Shown: piece by piece, positions 48,171 to 59,800 of the stretch | How the letters are laid out: each line of letters opens with the position of its first letter | Numbering within the stretch: position 1 is the stretch's first letter | NCBI RefSeq assembly: GCF_000237925.1 | Contig: NW_017386029.1 | Span: 372,001 to 436,000 of the forward strand | Source of the DNA: Schistosoma mansoni | Lineage: Eukaryota; Platyhelminthes; Trematoda; Strigeidida; Schistosomatidae | DNA: 64,000 nt | Direction of reading: 5' to 3' | Program-made: the position numbers and the translations under genes | Notes under the pieces: generated by a model | What the model was told of the DNA's origin: nothing | The model's database searches: none | Seen by the model: the letters and a program-made list of their open reading frames with translations, nothing else

Positions 48171-50690
48171 GTCATTGCGGAATTGTGGTTCAGTTCGGGA
48201 TTATCACATCAATCTTCGCTACCATAATAATTGACATAACCCCAAAATTGTAGATTTGTCATGATGTGACTACCCAATCTATAAGATCATACGTGAAAGT
48301 CGCATAATCACCTATAATCACTAATCCTATCGTGAAGAATGCCAATATGATGTTTAGTACTGTGATGACTTAAGTTGATTGTCCAAGGATTGGCCGCAAA
48401 CATATTAGTAACGTCAAAACATTATAGTTCAAGAATTCATTCATGTCCTGATTCTGTATGGGCTTTACATATCCAATTATTTCAAACCGAATGTTGAAAA
48501 ACTGTGTTTAATAAAACAACCTCAAACTCCAACCGTTCTGTTTGACAATCAAAATAAAGACCCACTCACCAACGGTGTGGTTTCTTCTTTCGACAAAATA
48601 GGGAGGTACCCAGCAGTACGAAATTGGTGATTCCTACTTTGAACACAAAAATTAATTTCTGTTCCGCCTGATTTTTGTTTATTCATGAAATCAAACATTC
48701 TGATTATCTTTAACTTAAATTTAGTATGTAACCATCTGTATATATTATAATTAAATTCAAAATATCCATGCTCTACCCCATTCATATTATGTTGATTAAT
48801 ATTGTTTACAAACCACAATTCAAACTCAGTCCAAACAGAAATTCTTGGGGATAAATGTAATTTCTCACCGGCAAGAGTGGATACTTTTGTGACTACGGAG
48901 TTATGACGCCAAGAATTTAACCGCAATAATCTCGAGTTGTGGTCTGTTCAACTAGAGCATCGTTTCACGTGACACACTCAATCTGGAGGAATTCGCTACC
49001 AGCATCTATGACTTGTCCTCTGAAGTCCACAGACTAGCCAATGAAATGAATATAATTTTGAGTTTAACATATTGGCATTTGATAAATAATCATTATTATT
49101 TGTGAAGCCATCGAGACCTGTACCTTAAAGAGAAAGCAATGATGAAGTTCAGAGTTCACGTTTCCTCTCATCACACTTCTGTCCCAAGAATATCGTCCGT
49201 GCGAACGAAAAATTACTGCCCTGTCTACATGAGTTACTATTTCCGAACATCTGGTATTTTTAAAAGCATCAGAGTTGTCTGTCATGTCAGTGTTTCTGCT
49301 ACAAAAACACCATAAAGTTCAAAAGTAAGCAGTAAATAGTGTCAATACTAAAGTTTATTTATGTGAAAAGAGTATACACGAGCATAAGACTAATGAATAA
49401 GTATTATTCTATGTTTTTCATCTCATCTTGAATAAAAAATAAAGGTAGGGACACTTGCTTCAACTCCACTGCGAACAAGGTTGGTAAAAAGGAGCCACAT
49501 CCTTCTAATAGTCCAAAAATAGGATGACGGTCAAAGAAGCTAGAGTGTTGTAATTTTCAACGTCTGTTCATGCATGTCGGAATGGGATATCCGAGGCTTG
49601 TCCGTCCATCTTCCTGAATCGTTCACCCTGTGTACCGGCTCACGCTAACCTCAGGCAAAGCAGTTGAAAGAAGGCAACGATCAGAGGCATGATGTGATAC
49701 ATTAGTAGCAATCATTAAACCCATTGTTTGACGAGGAGTTGTGGCTTGTGAACATTCGACATAAATCTTGGACTCTGTGAAATCGTTGGATTTTGCTGGC
49801 ATTGCAAATGAAAGAATAGGTTGCAGAGGTGTATTCTAACCCTCAAAAACGGTTGTCCGTACTTAGTGCTGGTAGCTACTTCTCGTTTTATCTTCAGAAG
49901 AAACCGGACTCGTAGTCTCAGTATGTCATAATTCAGATCGTATGGTAGAACAGTTAGAGTTTCTGGATTTTCTTTTGAAACACACAAACTTTTCACTATT
50001 CAATTTAAAATAGTAGGAAATATAGCCCATGCTCAAACAAGGGAAGTGTGTAAATATTTGGGCAATAATTTATGAGATCAAGGTGTTTTCGATCAACTTT
50101 TGACAACCAAACCTAAGCTGTTGCACTTCCACCAGCCGCGACAATGCCTGTTCAAGACATCACTGTTTGTCATGATGTAAACGTACTGAGAATGAAATTC
50201 CGACTTGCAATTGAGACTTTTTGATTCTGTTTACACCTTTATGTAAATCTATGCGTCATATAATTCATCTGCAGTGACTGTACCTAAAACACAGCGAGAT
50301 AATAACTAGTGAAGCAGGAAATTCTTTAATGACACTGTGGCACATACCACAGATCCGAACCACTGCCATGACTCTAAGAGATGTGAACGTCACAAGGCAT
50401 AAACTCACATTGTGTGATTATTACTGTCGACCAACTCGTTATCAGGACCAATGGTCTGTCGAAATTCGGAATCCTTCAATATTTCTTTAATTTCAATCTT
50501 ATAGGATCTTAGTTTTAGTATGCTGCAATTCAGACTAGCCTCCCTATATATTCATACCATCGTCATAAACGGTATGCTGGAAGATACATTGAAGTGCATG
50601 AGTCCTGTCCATAATGAAGGTGGTTGCTTGGATATTGAACATCGAAAGACTCTGCATCAATGCATAACGCCCAGTCATAGGGCGTAGGGA
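48171..50690. other. intergenic, nothing recognised
   Basis: Open frames at 48549-48926 and 49715-49996 (minus) show no recognisable domain and no splice-linked neighbour. Confidence 0.35.
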
Positions 50691-50692
50691 GA

Positions 50693-52406
50693 TATAGCAA
50701 ACCAGAGAGACCAGTCAAGGACAAAGAAGGAAAGACAATCACTGAGATTCAAGAACAGAGGAAAAGATGGACAGAATACTTCGAGGAACTGCTGAATAGA
50801 CCAGCCCCATTAAACCCACCGAACATTGAAGCAGCACACAATGACCTTCCTATAGATGTCACTCCACCAACGATCGAAGAAGTCAAGATGGCCATCAGAC
50901 AAATCAAAAGTGGGAAGGCAGCAGGACCTGACAATATACCAGCAGAAGCACTGAAGTCATACATTGAAATAACTGCAAACATACTTCACCTTCTATTCAA
51001 GAAGATTTGGGAAGAGGAACAAGTGCCAATGGACTGGAAAGAAGGATATCACATCAAGATACCAAAGAAAGGAGATCTGAGCAAATGTGAAAACTACAGA
51101 GGCATCATTTTGTTATCAGTACCAGGAAAAGTTTTCAACAGAGTGCTGCTGAATCGGATGAAAGACGCAGTAGACGCCGAACTTAGGGATCAACAGGCTG
51201 GATTCCGTAAGGATAGGTCGTGCACAGATCAGATTGCGACACTACGGATCATCGTTGAACAATCAGTTGAGTGGAACTCATCACTATACGTCAACTTCAT
51301 TGACTATGAGAAGGCGTTTGACAGCGTGGACAGGAGAACATTATGGAAACTTCTTCGACACTATGGAGTTCCTGAAAAGATTGTCAGCATTATCCAAAAC
51401 TCATACAATGGACTACAGTGCAAAGTGGTTCATGGAGGACAGCTGACAGATGCATTTCCAGTAAGGACCGGAGTCAGACAAGACTGTCTACTCTCCCCAT
51501 TCCTCTTCCTTCTAGTGACTGACTGGATTATGAGGAATTCGACATCTGACGGGAAATTCGGAATACAATGGACAGCTCAGAATCAATTAGATGATTTGGA
51601 CTTCGCAGATGACCTAGCCCTCCTCTCTCATACACACGAACAAATGCAGATGAAGACAGCAAATGTAGCAGCAGCCTCTGCATCGATAGGCCTCCACATT
51701 CACAAAGGAAAAAGCAAGATTCTCAAATGCAACACGGAGAACACCAACCCGATCACACTTGATGGTGAAACTCTGGAAGAGGTGGAAACATTCAAGTACC
51801 TGGGGAGCATCGTTGATAAACAAGGAGGATCGGATGCAGATGTAAAGGCGAGGATTGGCAAAGCAAGGGCAGCATTTCTACAATTGAAGAACATATGGAA
51901 CTCAAAACAACTCTCAACCAATTTCAAGGTCAGAATCTTGAATACGAACGTCAAGATAGTCAGTCCTACTGTATGGAGCTGAAACGTGGAGAACTATTAC
52001 GACCATCATCAGGAAGGTACAAGTATTTATCAACAGTTGTCTACGCAAAGTGCTCAACATCCATTGGCCGGATACTATCAGCAACAGCGTTTTATGGGAG
52101 AGGACAAACCAGCAGGTTCCAGCTGGAGAGGAAATTAGGAAAAGACGTTGGAAGTGGATCGGACATACATTAAGGAAATCACCAATGTGCATCACGACTC
52201 AATCCCTAACTTGGAATCCGGAAGGGAAGCGGAAAAGAGGAAGGCCAAAGAACACACTACGCCGGGAAATAGAAGCAGATATGAAAAGGATGAATGTTAA
52301 CTGGAAAGAACTGGAAAGGAAGGCTCAGGACAGAGTTGGATGGAGAATGCTGGTGAGCGGCCTATGCTCCTCGACGAGGGGTAACAGGCGTAAGTAAGTA
52401 AGTAAT
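50693..52406 (+). mobile_element. RTE-type (SR2-like) LINE, 5'-truncated, young
   Basis: An uninterrupted 430-codon frame, 50693-51982, starts at YSKPERPVKDKEGKTI inside the element and covers the RT: IRQIKSGKAAGPDNIPAEAL, IPKKGDLSKCENYRGI, QQAGFRKDRSCTDQI, FIDYEKAFDSVDR, RTGVRQDCLLSPFLF, and the catalytic LDFADDLALLSHTH. A single frame change near 51955-51985 separates it from the C-terminal part (52050-52397: [16 protein letters not shown] and [19 protein letters not shown], ending STRGNRRK). The 3' end is TAAG repeated at 52391-52405, the usual RTE tail. The endonuclease is missing, so it is a truncated, non-autonomous insertion, but the low number of defects makes it the youngest LINE here. 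The RT signature has RQD where RQG is usual. Confidence 0.93.
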
Positions 52407-52683
52407 AGGCTTTGCATTGTTATATTAACCAGTTAACTAGCCAGATCATGATACCTCTTATTTTACTCGGTAAGGGTTTTTGATGAACCAAAATATGTGG
52501 TGTTTCCGATATTCGGTGCTTGACGACAATGTTGTCCGTAACATCTTTCCAATCGCGAATCCAAAACGCAGTCATACTAGTAGTCGAAAATGAACAAGTT
52601 AAACGGTATGTTTGGAAGGTAGTCGATGTATGGAGTAGTGTATCAGTAGAGCTAACTAGTGTGTGGCAGACCGAAATTTATCT

Positions 52684-53119
52684 AAACTCAATAATCTCCA
52701 CAACCCCATGCTCATAATAATCATGTTCTTACTGGACACTATCTTCAAGATGGGTTTCCTAGAGTTCTAGTGAGGAGCCAAGACCAGTAGAGTTCCACTA
52801 TGTCTGTTGTGAGGTTGCTACTCACTGAAGATAATGGTGGACGGTCGTGCAATATCGTGGATTGGTTGAAGTTAGATATTAACACCGTTGGATGACAGCT
52901 CAATGGTCTAGAGGTTAGGCGCTCACGCGCGAAACTAATGGGTCCTGGGTCCGAATCTCGGCAGTTGGGGTCATGGATGCGCACTGCTGAGGAGTTCCAC
53001 AACAGGATGAAACAGCCATTCAGTGCTTCTAGGTTTTTCATGACGGTCTGACATTTATCCATTCGTGATATCAATCCAAACTCAATTATCTCCACAACTC
53101 TATACTAATAATGATAAAT
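52684..53119 (+). mobile_element. tRNA-headed hammerhead SINE with start of a second unit
   Basis: Same family as 13631-14047: shared 5' section (agttctagtg, ttggttgaagttagatatta), box A (agctcaatggtctagagg, 52905 on), box B (gggtccgaatctcgg, near 52948), hammerhead 52981-53026, then ttctaggtttttcatg. The stretch beginning aaactcaataatctccac at 52684 recurs at 53078 (394 bases on), as if a second unit began and was cut off. In the hammerhead the core CTGAGGA and GAAA are intact and stem I (GCACTG/CAGTGC) is perfect, but stem II is weakened and the triplet reads ATT instead of GTC. Confidence 0.8.
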
Positions 53120-54539
53120 TTATATAGAAGGAAAATTGATGTGTCAGTATGCTAAGTGTGAATTTAACACACAAGAAATATATTGAACGTCCCCTGAGTT
53201 GCCAGGAACAGGTGCGTTCTAGCTTCTTTCGGGCTTGTAATTCATAATTATAATTCGTCAGTAATTCTATCTACAATTGCCATAATCGAATATCGAAATA
53301 AAGAATGTAAAGGGGATATCACTATGATCTGTAAATATAGACAGCAAATATATTAGAGTTCAGTTATAGTAACAGAGAATGATTGAGAACAAGAGATATA
53401 TGTACAGCAGTATATTTCTGAGCGTTAATCACTGTGTCACGCTATGGGTTGTTCAAAAACGGAACAGAAGATCAAAAGCTATGTTCTACTAAACAAAATT
53501 TTACAGTTAATGATAGTAATAGTACAAGTTATGAGAATTAATGAAAGATGCAAGTAATGGCAAAAACCAGTAGCGAAATGAGTCAGTTTTAACCATCCCC
53601 ATAATTTTTGGGTGTGACGAGTAGCACAACGTACATGATAGTGATCTGGTACGAATGCCGTCAGTTAGGATGTGTCAGGCGGAAATAATAAGGTCAGGAC
53701 CAATCCACGAGACTTACAGAACTATTTGTTTTTGAGGTTTATTTGTCGCTACATACATAAATTTGAGTATATCTACGTACAAGTCGTGCGAAATGTAGAT
53801 AATATGCCCATTACATTACAGGGTTGTTGAGAGACTCCTAATGGAAAATTTGAGTAAAACAGATCTGGGATTGACTCTGACTTTAGGAACAGTGAGAAAA
53901 AACGTTGAGATTGTGTTGTTAATGCTTCATACACAGCAACAGAATAAACTCATCCTGAGACACAGTTTACTTACTAAGGGGCTATGTACAAACTCAAACA
54001 TAAAATTACTGATAAGTTTATCTATGTGATTAACTACAGAACACTGATGATGCAAACTCGAGCTACGGTGAATGAATCAAACAACCACTCATTTTAGTAA
54101 TCACTAATTGGTCCACTTGAATGTAATAATTGAGAAGCCTCAACTTTGACTGATATAGAAAGAACATGAAGGGGAGTCTCTGGACACCTTCTATCCTGTA
54201 TTTGAATACTCACATAAAAGACTGAGCTTCTCAATTTCCACGAACCATCTCACTTAGTTCGACTGTATGTACCAAAGTAAAATCATTTGTCTGGAACCAT
54301 CAGTTTAAGATGAAGCTTGAAAAACCACTTTACAGACATTATGATATTTGTTCGACTTCAGCACCATCAAGCAACACATCACGTTACTTCAGTTACTACG
54401 GCAGGGAAGTATTACTATAACATACAAACTGACGTTCATCGGGGGGCCAATCAACTTTTGGTCTCATTACTGTTGTGTTTGCCTTTTTCAGAGAACGAAA
54501 GTAATTTTGAGAAAGAAATGTTTAACCTGTATATATTAT
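53120..54539. other. intergenic, nothing recognised
   Basis: AT-rich; no supported gene. The start of the CR1-like LINE may lie somewhat to the left of 54540. Confidence 0.35.
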
Positions 54540-57500
54540 TTAACTGCTGTATGAATAGCCTGAACTCTGATTTTGCTCGACATTGTAAAGGTAGGCTACC
54601 TGTCCATTCACGTAAGGCCCACACAGACAAACAGGAAGAAGCTCACCCGTTTCAACTTGAAAGCATAAACTGCTTATACATGAACGCTGCGAGTTTACGA
54701 AATAAAATGGATGAGCTACGTGAACTTAGCAATGCTAATAATGCTCATCTGATGGGAATATCTGAAACTTGGATACCTTCCTAGTTTACAGACCAGGGGC
54801 CAGCAATGCGTGGGATGTCTTTGTTCCTCAACGACAGAAAAACAGGAATGGGTTGCAGGCTAACCATATGCACACGGTCATGCCTGGAGGTACACCAACT
54901 TCACAACCGAAAGTCTCTCAATCTTGATGAATCCGTATGGTGCTCAGTAAGATTGTCTACCACCTCGAAGTGTCTAGTTGGGGTCATGTACAGGAAACCC
55001 AACGCTGACATCGAGTGCGACAATCGCATGCTGAAAGGACGATCTGCTCTACGCGTCTCGGAATCACTCATATCCCGATTCTAGGAGACTTCAATCATCC
55101 TAGAGTCAATTTCACGGCACATACGTATATCGGAGGTAAAAACTCAACTGAAGCTCGGCTCTTCAAGCTCACTGAGAATCTGCGATTATTCGAAAATGTG
55201 AAGTCGGTAACTCGTTGGAGAAACAGTCAGACACAGTCGCGCTTGGACTGAGTATTTACAAATGAAGAATTCCTAGTCCACAACCTCTCAATTCTCGCTC
55301 CCCTGGGGAAAAGCGATCACGCCATTATATCCTTCAGTTTTGTCAGTAAAACTGAGCTAATATATCCCACCAACAACAGACGCTGGAGTTTCAAACGGTT
55401 TAATATGTCAGCTTTACAGGACTATCTACAACAGGTGGATTGGGATGTTCACCCTCAACTCGAAGTGGATGCTCATTGGGGTTTTTTACTGCACACACTC
55501 TTATGTGCTACTTAGCAATTAGTTCCTCAAACGGTCGCGAAAAGCTACAAGCAACCCACAATCACCAAGAACCGCACTCTTCGTTTGCTAAGCCTCAAAG
55601 GGAACTGTTGGGCAGAATACAAACAAACTGATAACAACGCTGCGTACAGGCGATACAAACATACAAGGAACATATGCACAAAGGCGATAAGAGAAGACAG
55701 GCTTCAGTACGAGATAAAGCTTGTAGATAAATTTGTCTCCAATCCGAAAAGCTTATTCTGTTATGCAGCCTCTCTTCGACAAGTCAAAACTGGAGTTTCC
55801 CAACTGCTAGGTCCCAATGGTCCAACCAATAACAATAGTGACGCCTCTAACCTTTTGGCTGAACAATACTATCGGACATTTCAACCGACCCACATCAACT
55901 ATATTTATGAAAGCTTCATCTTCAACTCCACAGGACTTTTCGAAGTGAACCTGAGCTCTGACTTAGTGTACCGGTAACTGCAGCACCTAAAAAAAGACAC
56001 TTCTGGCCCGGATATGTTTCATTCTACTATATTGAGGGAAGCAGCTTCAGTTCTAGCAACACCGCTTAGCGTGATGTTCTCATACTCTCTAAGCCGAGGC
56101 AAGCCGCCAGAAATTCGGAAGCTGGCTCACATCACACCAATTTTCAAAGAAGGTCGACACAGCTAACAACCGATGACCCCTCTCTCTATACCTTCAAAAA
56201 TTATGGAATCCCTGATATGAGACGGTATACACGACAATTTATTATCCTTAAACTTCTCATCCAACAGCATGGTTTCAGGAGGGATCATTCTTGTACAACC
56301 GACCTACTGACTTCACTGGGCAGATGGACAAGCATTCTTGGTCGTAAGGGGAAGGTTGACGTTATTTACCTTGATTTCTCAAAAGCTTTTGGTAGGGTCA
56401 ACCATATATACCTTGTCAATAAGCTAGAACAGTTGGGTATCAAAATACTTCTTATTGACTGACTCACTTCATATCTAAAAAAATCTACATTTTAAGGTCA
56501 GAGTTAACCTCACTTTCTCTCAGGCTATGGGATGTCCTAGTGGGGTCCCCCAGGGTTCAGTACTAGGACCTCTTGTTTTCTTGATTTATATGAACGATCT
56601 TCCACAACAAGTATCATTCGAATTGTTGCTTCTTGCTGATGATGTGAAAATTTGGAGAGAGACACACAACCAAGAGGATATACTGGCACTTCAGGAGGAT
56701 CTGACTCGACTTCAAGGTTGGGCAGATGACAACGGACTTACATTTAGCACTTCAAAGTGTAAAGTGATCCACCTGAAACATGTTGCAGACTGAAACGACG
56801 ACTTGGGCAACTCCTCTCTAGAAGTATCTCAAGTTGAAAAAGATTTAGGAGTGCTGGTACCCTACGACCTGAAGTCGTATGCGAACTGTGACAACAATGC
56901 CTCTCGAGCAAACCTTGCACTGGTAACACTGAAGTGCAATTTCGGCCAGTTTGACGGTAGAACTTCCACATAATCTACAACAATATCATTCGTACCCGTT
57001 TAGAATACGGAAACATAAAATTTCCTCCCTCACTCCAAAAGGTTAAGGATACTCTGGAACGTATCCAACGGCGAGCCACGTAATCAGTTCAAGGACTCAA
57101 ATTCAAGTCTCATGAAGAGCACTTCCAGTCACTAAACCTCTGCCCATTGGAGTATATGCATCTTGGGAGTGACCTTCTAATGGTTTACAGTATCCTTAAC
57201 ACTTCTGGTCATCCCCTTAAACACCTACTTAAGTTTAGTTCCAACAGAAACCTAAGGGGTAACACCTAGAAACTAGAGACACAACACAGCAGAAAAAACT
57301 GTAGATACAACTTCTACTCCTTAAGAGTTGTCAAATACGGGAATTCGCTGCCAACTGAGCTAGTGCAAGTGACCTCACAGGAGTCATTTAAGAGGAAACT
57401 TGACTTACTCTTAAGGACTAAGGATAATATCTTACTATGATTTACCTATTTCTTTTTACTCTATTATCGTTAATATACCTAAGTTCCTGCCTGAAGGTAT

Positions 57501-57575
57501 TGGTGATCCACTACTACTAGACACAGAAGCCCGTTAGGCGAAATCTTCTATTTCGTCCACAATAATTTGAACCGT
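54540..57575 (+). mobile_element. CR1-like LINE with endonuclease and RT, inactive
   Basis: Endonuclease: INCLYMNAASLRNKMDELRE, LMGISETW, VGVMYRKP, IPILGDFNHP and LGKSDHAI (54662-55330). RT: HITPIFKEG, QHGFRRDHSC, VDVIYLDFSKAFGRVNH, SGVPQGSVLGPLVFLIYMND and LLLADDVKIW, where the usual FADD box reads LADD. C-terminal RNA-binding-like region to about 57430, then a 3' UTR ending near attttgaaccgttgg. The frame is interrupted by several stops and shifts (for example after 54783, 55249, 56462 and 56793), so it cannot encode a full product. It shares sequence with 4290-5895 throughout the RT. Its 3' end lies about 110 bases before the RPL8 start codon. Confidence 0.9.
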
Positions 57576-57682
57576 TGGACACCTTCACCAGCATTGTTAG
57601 TCTTACGTCCTTCTTTGCCCAGTTGGTTTGTTTTTGGCGTGGAGGTGGGTTCTCTGTTTTCGTACATTACTGTCTGCCCTAG
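57576..57682 (+). promoter_or_regulatory. RPL8: RPL8 5' region between LINE end and start codon
   Basis: Only about 107 bases separate the LINE end from the RPL8 ATG. The region is pyrimidine rich (cttctttgccc, ggtttgtttttggc, ttctctgttttcg) and ends in ctgccctag directly before ATG, which looks like a splice acceptor. The transcription start must be here, inside the LINE, or further upstream with an intron. Confidence 0.45.
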
Positions 57683-59794
57683 ATGGGTAGGGTTATTCGA
57701 AGTCAGCGTAAGGGTGCCGGAGGAGTTTTCAAAGCACATACCAAACATCGTAAAGGAGCTGCTAAGTTGCGTCCAAATGATTTTGCTGAACGACATGGTT
57801 ATATTCGCGGTGTAGTTAAAGAAATAATTCATGATCCGGGTCGTGGCGCTCCATTAGCCAAAGTTTCCTTCAGAGATGTATATTCATACAAGTTGATCAA
57901 GCAAACATTTATCGCGGCGGAAGGCTTGCATACTGGACAGTTCGTGTATTGTGGTAAAAAAGCCAAACTTCAAGTAGGGTTATTGTATTTTATTATTGAC
58001 ATCAGATTGGCAATATCCTTCCCATAGGTGCAATGCCCGAAGGAACTGTAGTTTGCAATCTTGAGGAAAAATGTGGCGATCGTGGGAGGTTAGCTCGTGC
58101 AAGTGGAAATTATGCTACTGTTGTCGCTCACAATCCCGACACTAAACGAACTCGTGTCAAACTGCCATCAGGTGCCAAAAAAGTTTTGCCATCGACTTGC
58201 CGTGCTATGGTTGGTCTCGTTGCTGGTGGCGGTCGGGTAGACAAACCAATTTTAAAAGCTGGTCGAGCCTATCATAAGTATAAAGCTAAAAGGCATTGTT
58301 GGCCCACAGTCAGAGGTGTTGCCATGAACGTAAGTTTCTTTTATAATGTCACAACATTGTTAATTGAAGCTATGCTCTGAATATCCTCAGCTTTTACTCC
58401 TGGATCTCGTGACGCTTTGTCAACGTCTTGAGTTACTATTTTATTTCAACTCCGGGTAGTTGGGCTTGATATCCTTGAATTGCGTTCACCATAAAGTCAT
58501 TTCTCAGTTGGTTAGCTTTTTCCACAACTTCGTTACACAGTAAAAGTTGTGTATCTACATTTTCCATCTAGTGTTGGTGCATACCGATGGTTTTTTCTGT
58601 TTGATGGGCATCAAGCGTAATAAACACTGACACTAGCTTTACCTTAGTCAACAATCTTGATATTTACGTAGAGTTATCCCACTTTAATGTTTTCATGTCA
58701 CCGATTTATATATTTTCGGATCTCCGACATCAATTCCTTCATATCACAACTGATTCTGTCACTACCTCTACTAATCTGGGTTTTGGTCTAACAATTTCAT
58801 CTCTGTTATTGGGGTTTGACTACCTGAACAGGTTCCACGTGATTGACTGTGTTAATTGCAAATGCAATCTCTCACTTTATCATCCAAGGAGTGGTTTTCC
58901 AAAGTCGTTTTAGCAATCTAAGTAAATATAAATTTCAAACTGGTTGCGAAAAGCTTGTAAGATTTAAGTAACGACATAAATCTCACTGAACTGGATTCCT
59001 AAGTATCAAGCAAGCCACGCTAAGTAGTCTTGTTTGAAAACTCACCGAACGCCAAACCTCGTACGTGGTCGTGAACAGTTGATAACTACTGATACATCGT
59101 TACCAAACCACTTTACCCCATAAAATATTTCTAACATTTTACTGCAGACGTTTCCATTTGATTTTTATCAAAACCGTGATCTAAGCTTATGTCGTCAACA
59201 TAATGTGAAGATATGGCCACAGCAAATATCTAACATGCTGGTTATGTAGAGAACAGTTAATCTGTAACAAGTAGAAAGAGCTTTAAAAGTTTATAAAATA
59301 TCCCAGCTAGCTCAGCGTTCATTTTCTAGGAATTCGTTATCTAGCTGACATACGTAAATAGTATTAGCGTTCTGTTATGCTTTATTTGTCATACATCGAA
59401 TTTATCGCGTAAGGATGCAATGATATATTATTTTTCCAACTATTGGAAGGCCGTTTTTATGCTATATGCAATCGACAGTGAACTCAGGTTGAAGCGGACA
59501 AAGTGTTGAATCCACTAGCGATTTGGTTAAACTTAATTTTGCTATACATCTACTTGTTAAACATTTTTTAATCTCATCTAGTTTATAATACTAGCATGTC
59601 AAATATCTGCACTTTCTTACTGTTGACAGCCTGTTGAACATCCTCACGGTGGTGGTAACCATCAACATATAGGTAAACCATCTACAATTCGACGTGATGC
59701 ATCTCATGGTCGCAAAGTTGGTCTAATAGCTGCTAGACGAACTGGACGTATTCGTGGTACCCGCACAATTACTTCTAAATCCGACAAGGAATAA
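57683..59794 (+). CDS. RPL8: 60S ribosomal protein L8 (uL2), 3 exons, complete
   Basis: Exons 57683-57973, 58006-58329 and 59630-59794; 259 residues (human 257). uL2 sits at the subunit interface of the large ribosomal subunit near the peptidyl-transferase centre and is needed for subunit joining. The protein follows human RPL8 along its whole length: [87 protein letters not shown] RNA-binding fold, [20 protein letters not shown], and the loop [19 protein letters not shown]216, the histidine hydroxylated by NO66 in human RPL8, is present at the same number. The C-terminus is slightly longer (TITSKSDKE). Codon use and splice sites are clean; no sign of pseudogene decay. Confidence 0.98.
57974..58005 (+). 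other. RPL8: RPL8 intron 1, 32 bases
   Basis: Begins GTAGGG and ends CATCAG. Removing it joins KAKLQ to [13 protein letters not shown], matching human AQLNIGNVLPVGTMPEG exactly in register; leaving it in brings a stop (TAG at 58025) just before the rest of the protein. Confidence 0.92.
58330..59629 (+). other. RPL8: RPL8 intron 2, 1300 bases
   Basis: GTAAGT donor and GACAG acceptor. No repeat or nested gene recognised inside; snoRNAs are common in ribosomal protein introns but I could not identify box motifs with confidence. Confidence 0.8.
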
Positions 59795-59800
59795 AATAAA
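59790..59800 (+). terminator. RPL8: RPL8 polyadenylation signals overlapping the stop codon
   Basis: AATAAA at 59790-59795 overlaps the stop codon (59792-59794), and a second AATAAA follows at 59795-59800. If used, the 3' UTR would be only 15-30 bases, as is common for ribosomal protein mRNAs. Confidence 0.5.

Noticed and set aside
48549-48926. 125-codon minus-strand frame
   Set aside because: No recognisable motif, no convincing splice sites or partner exons, and composition like its surroundings.
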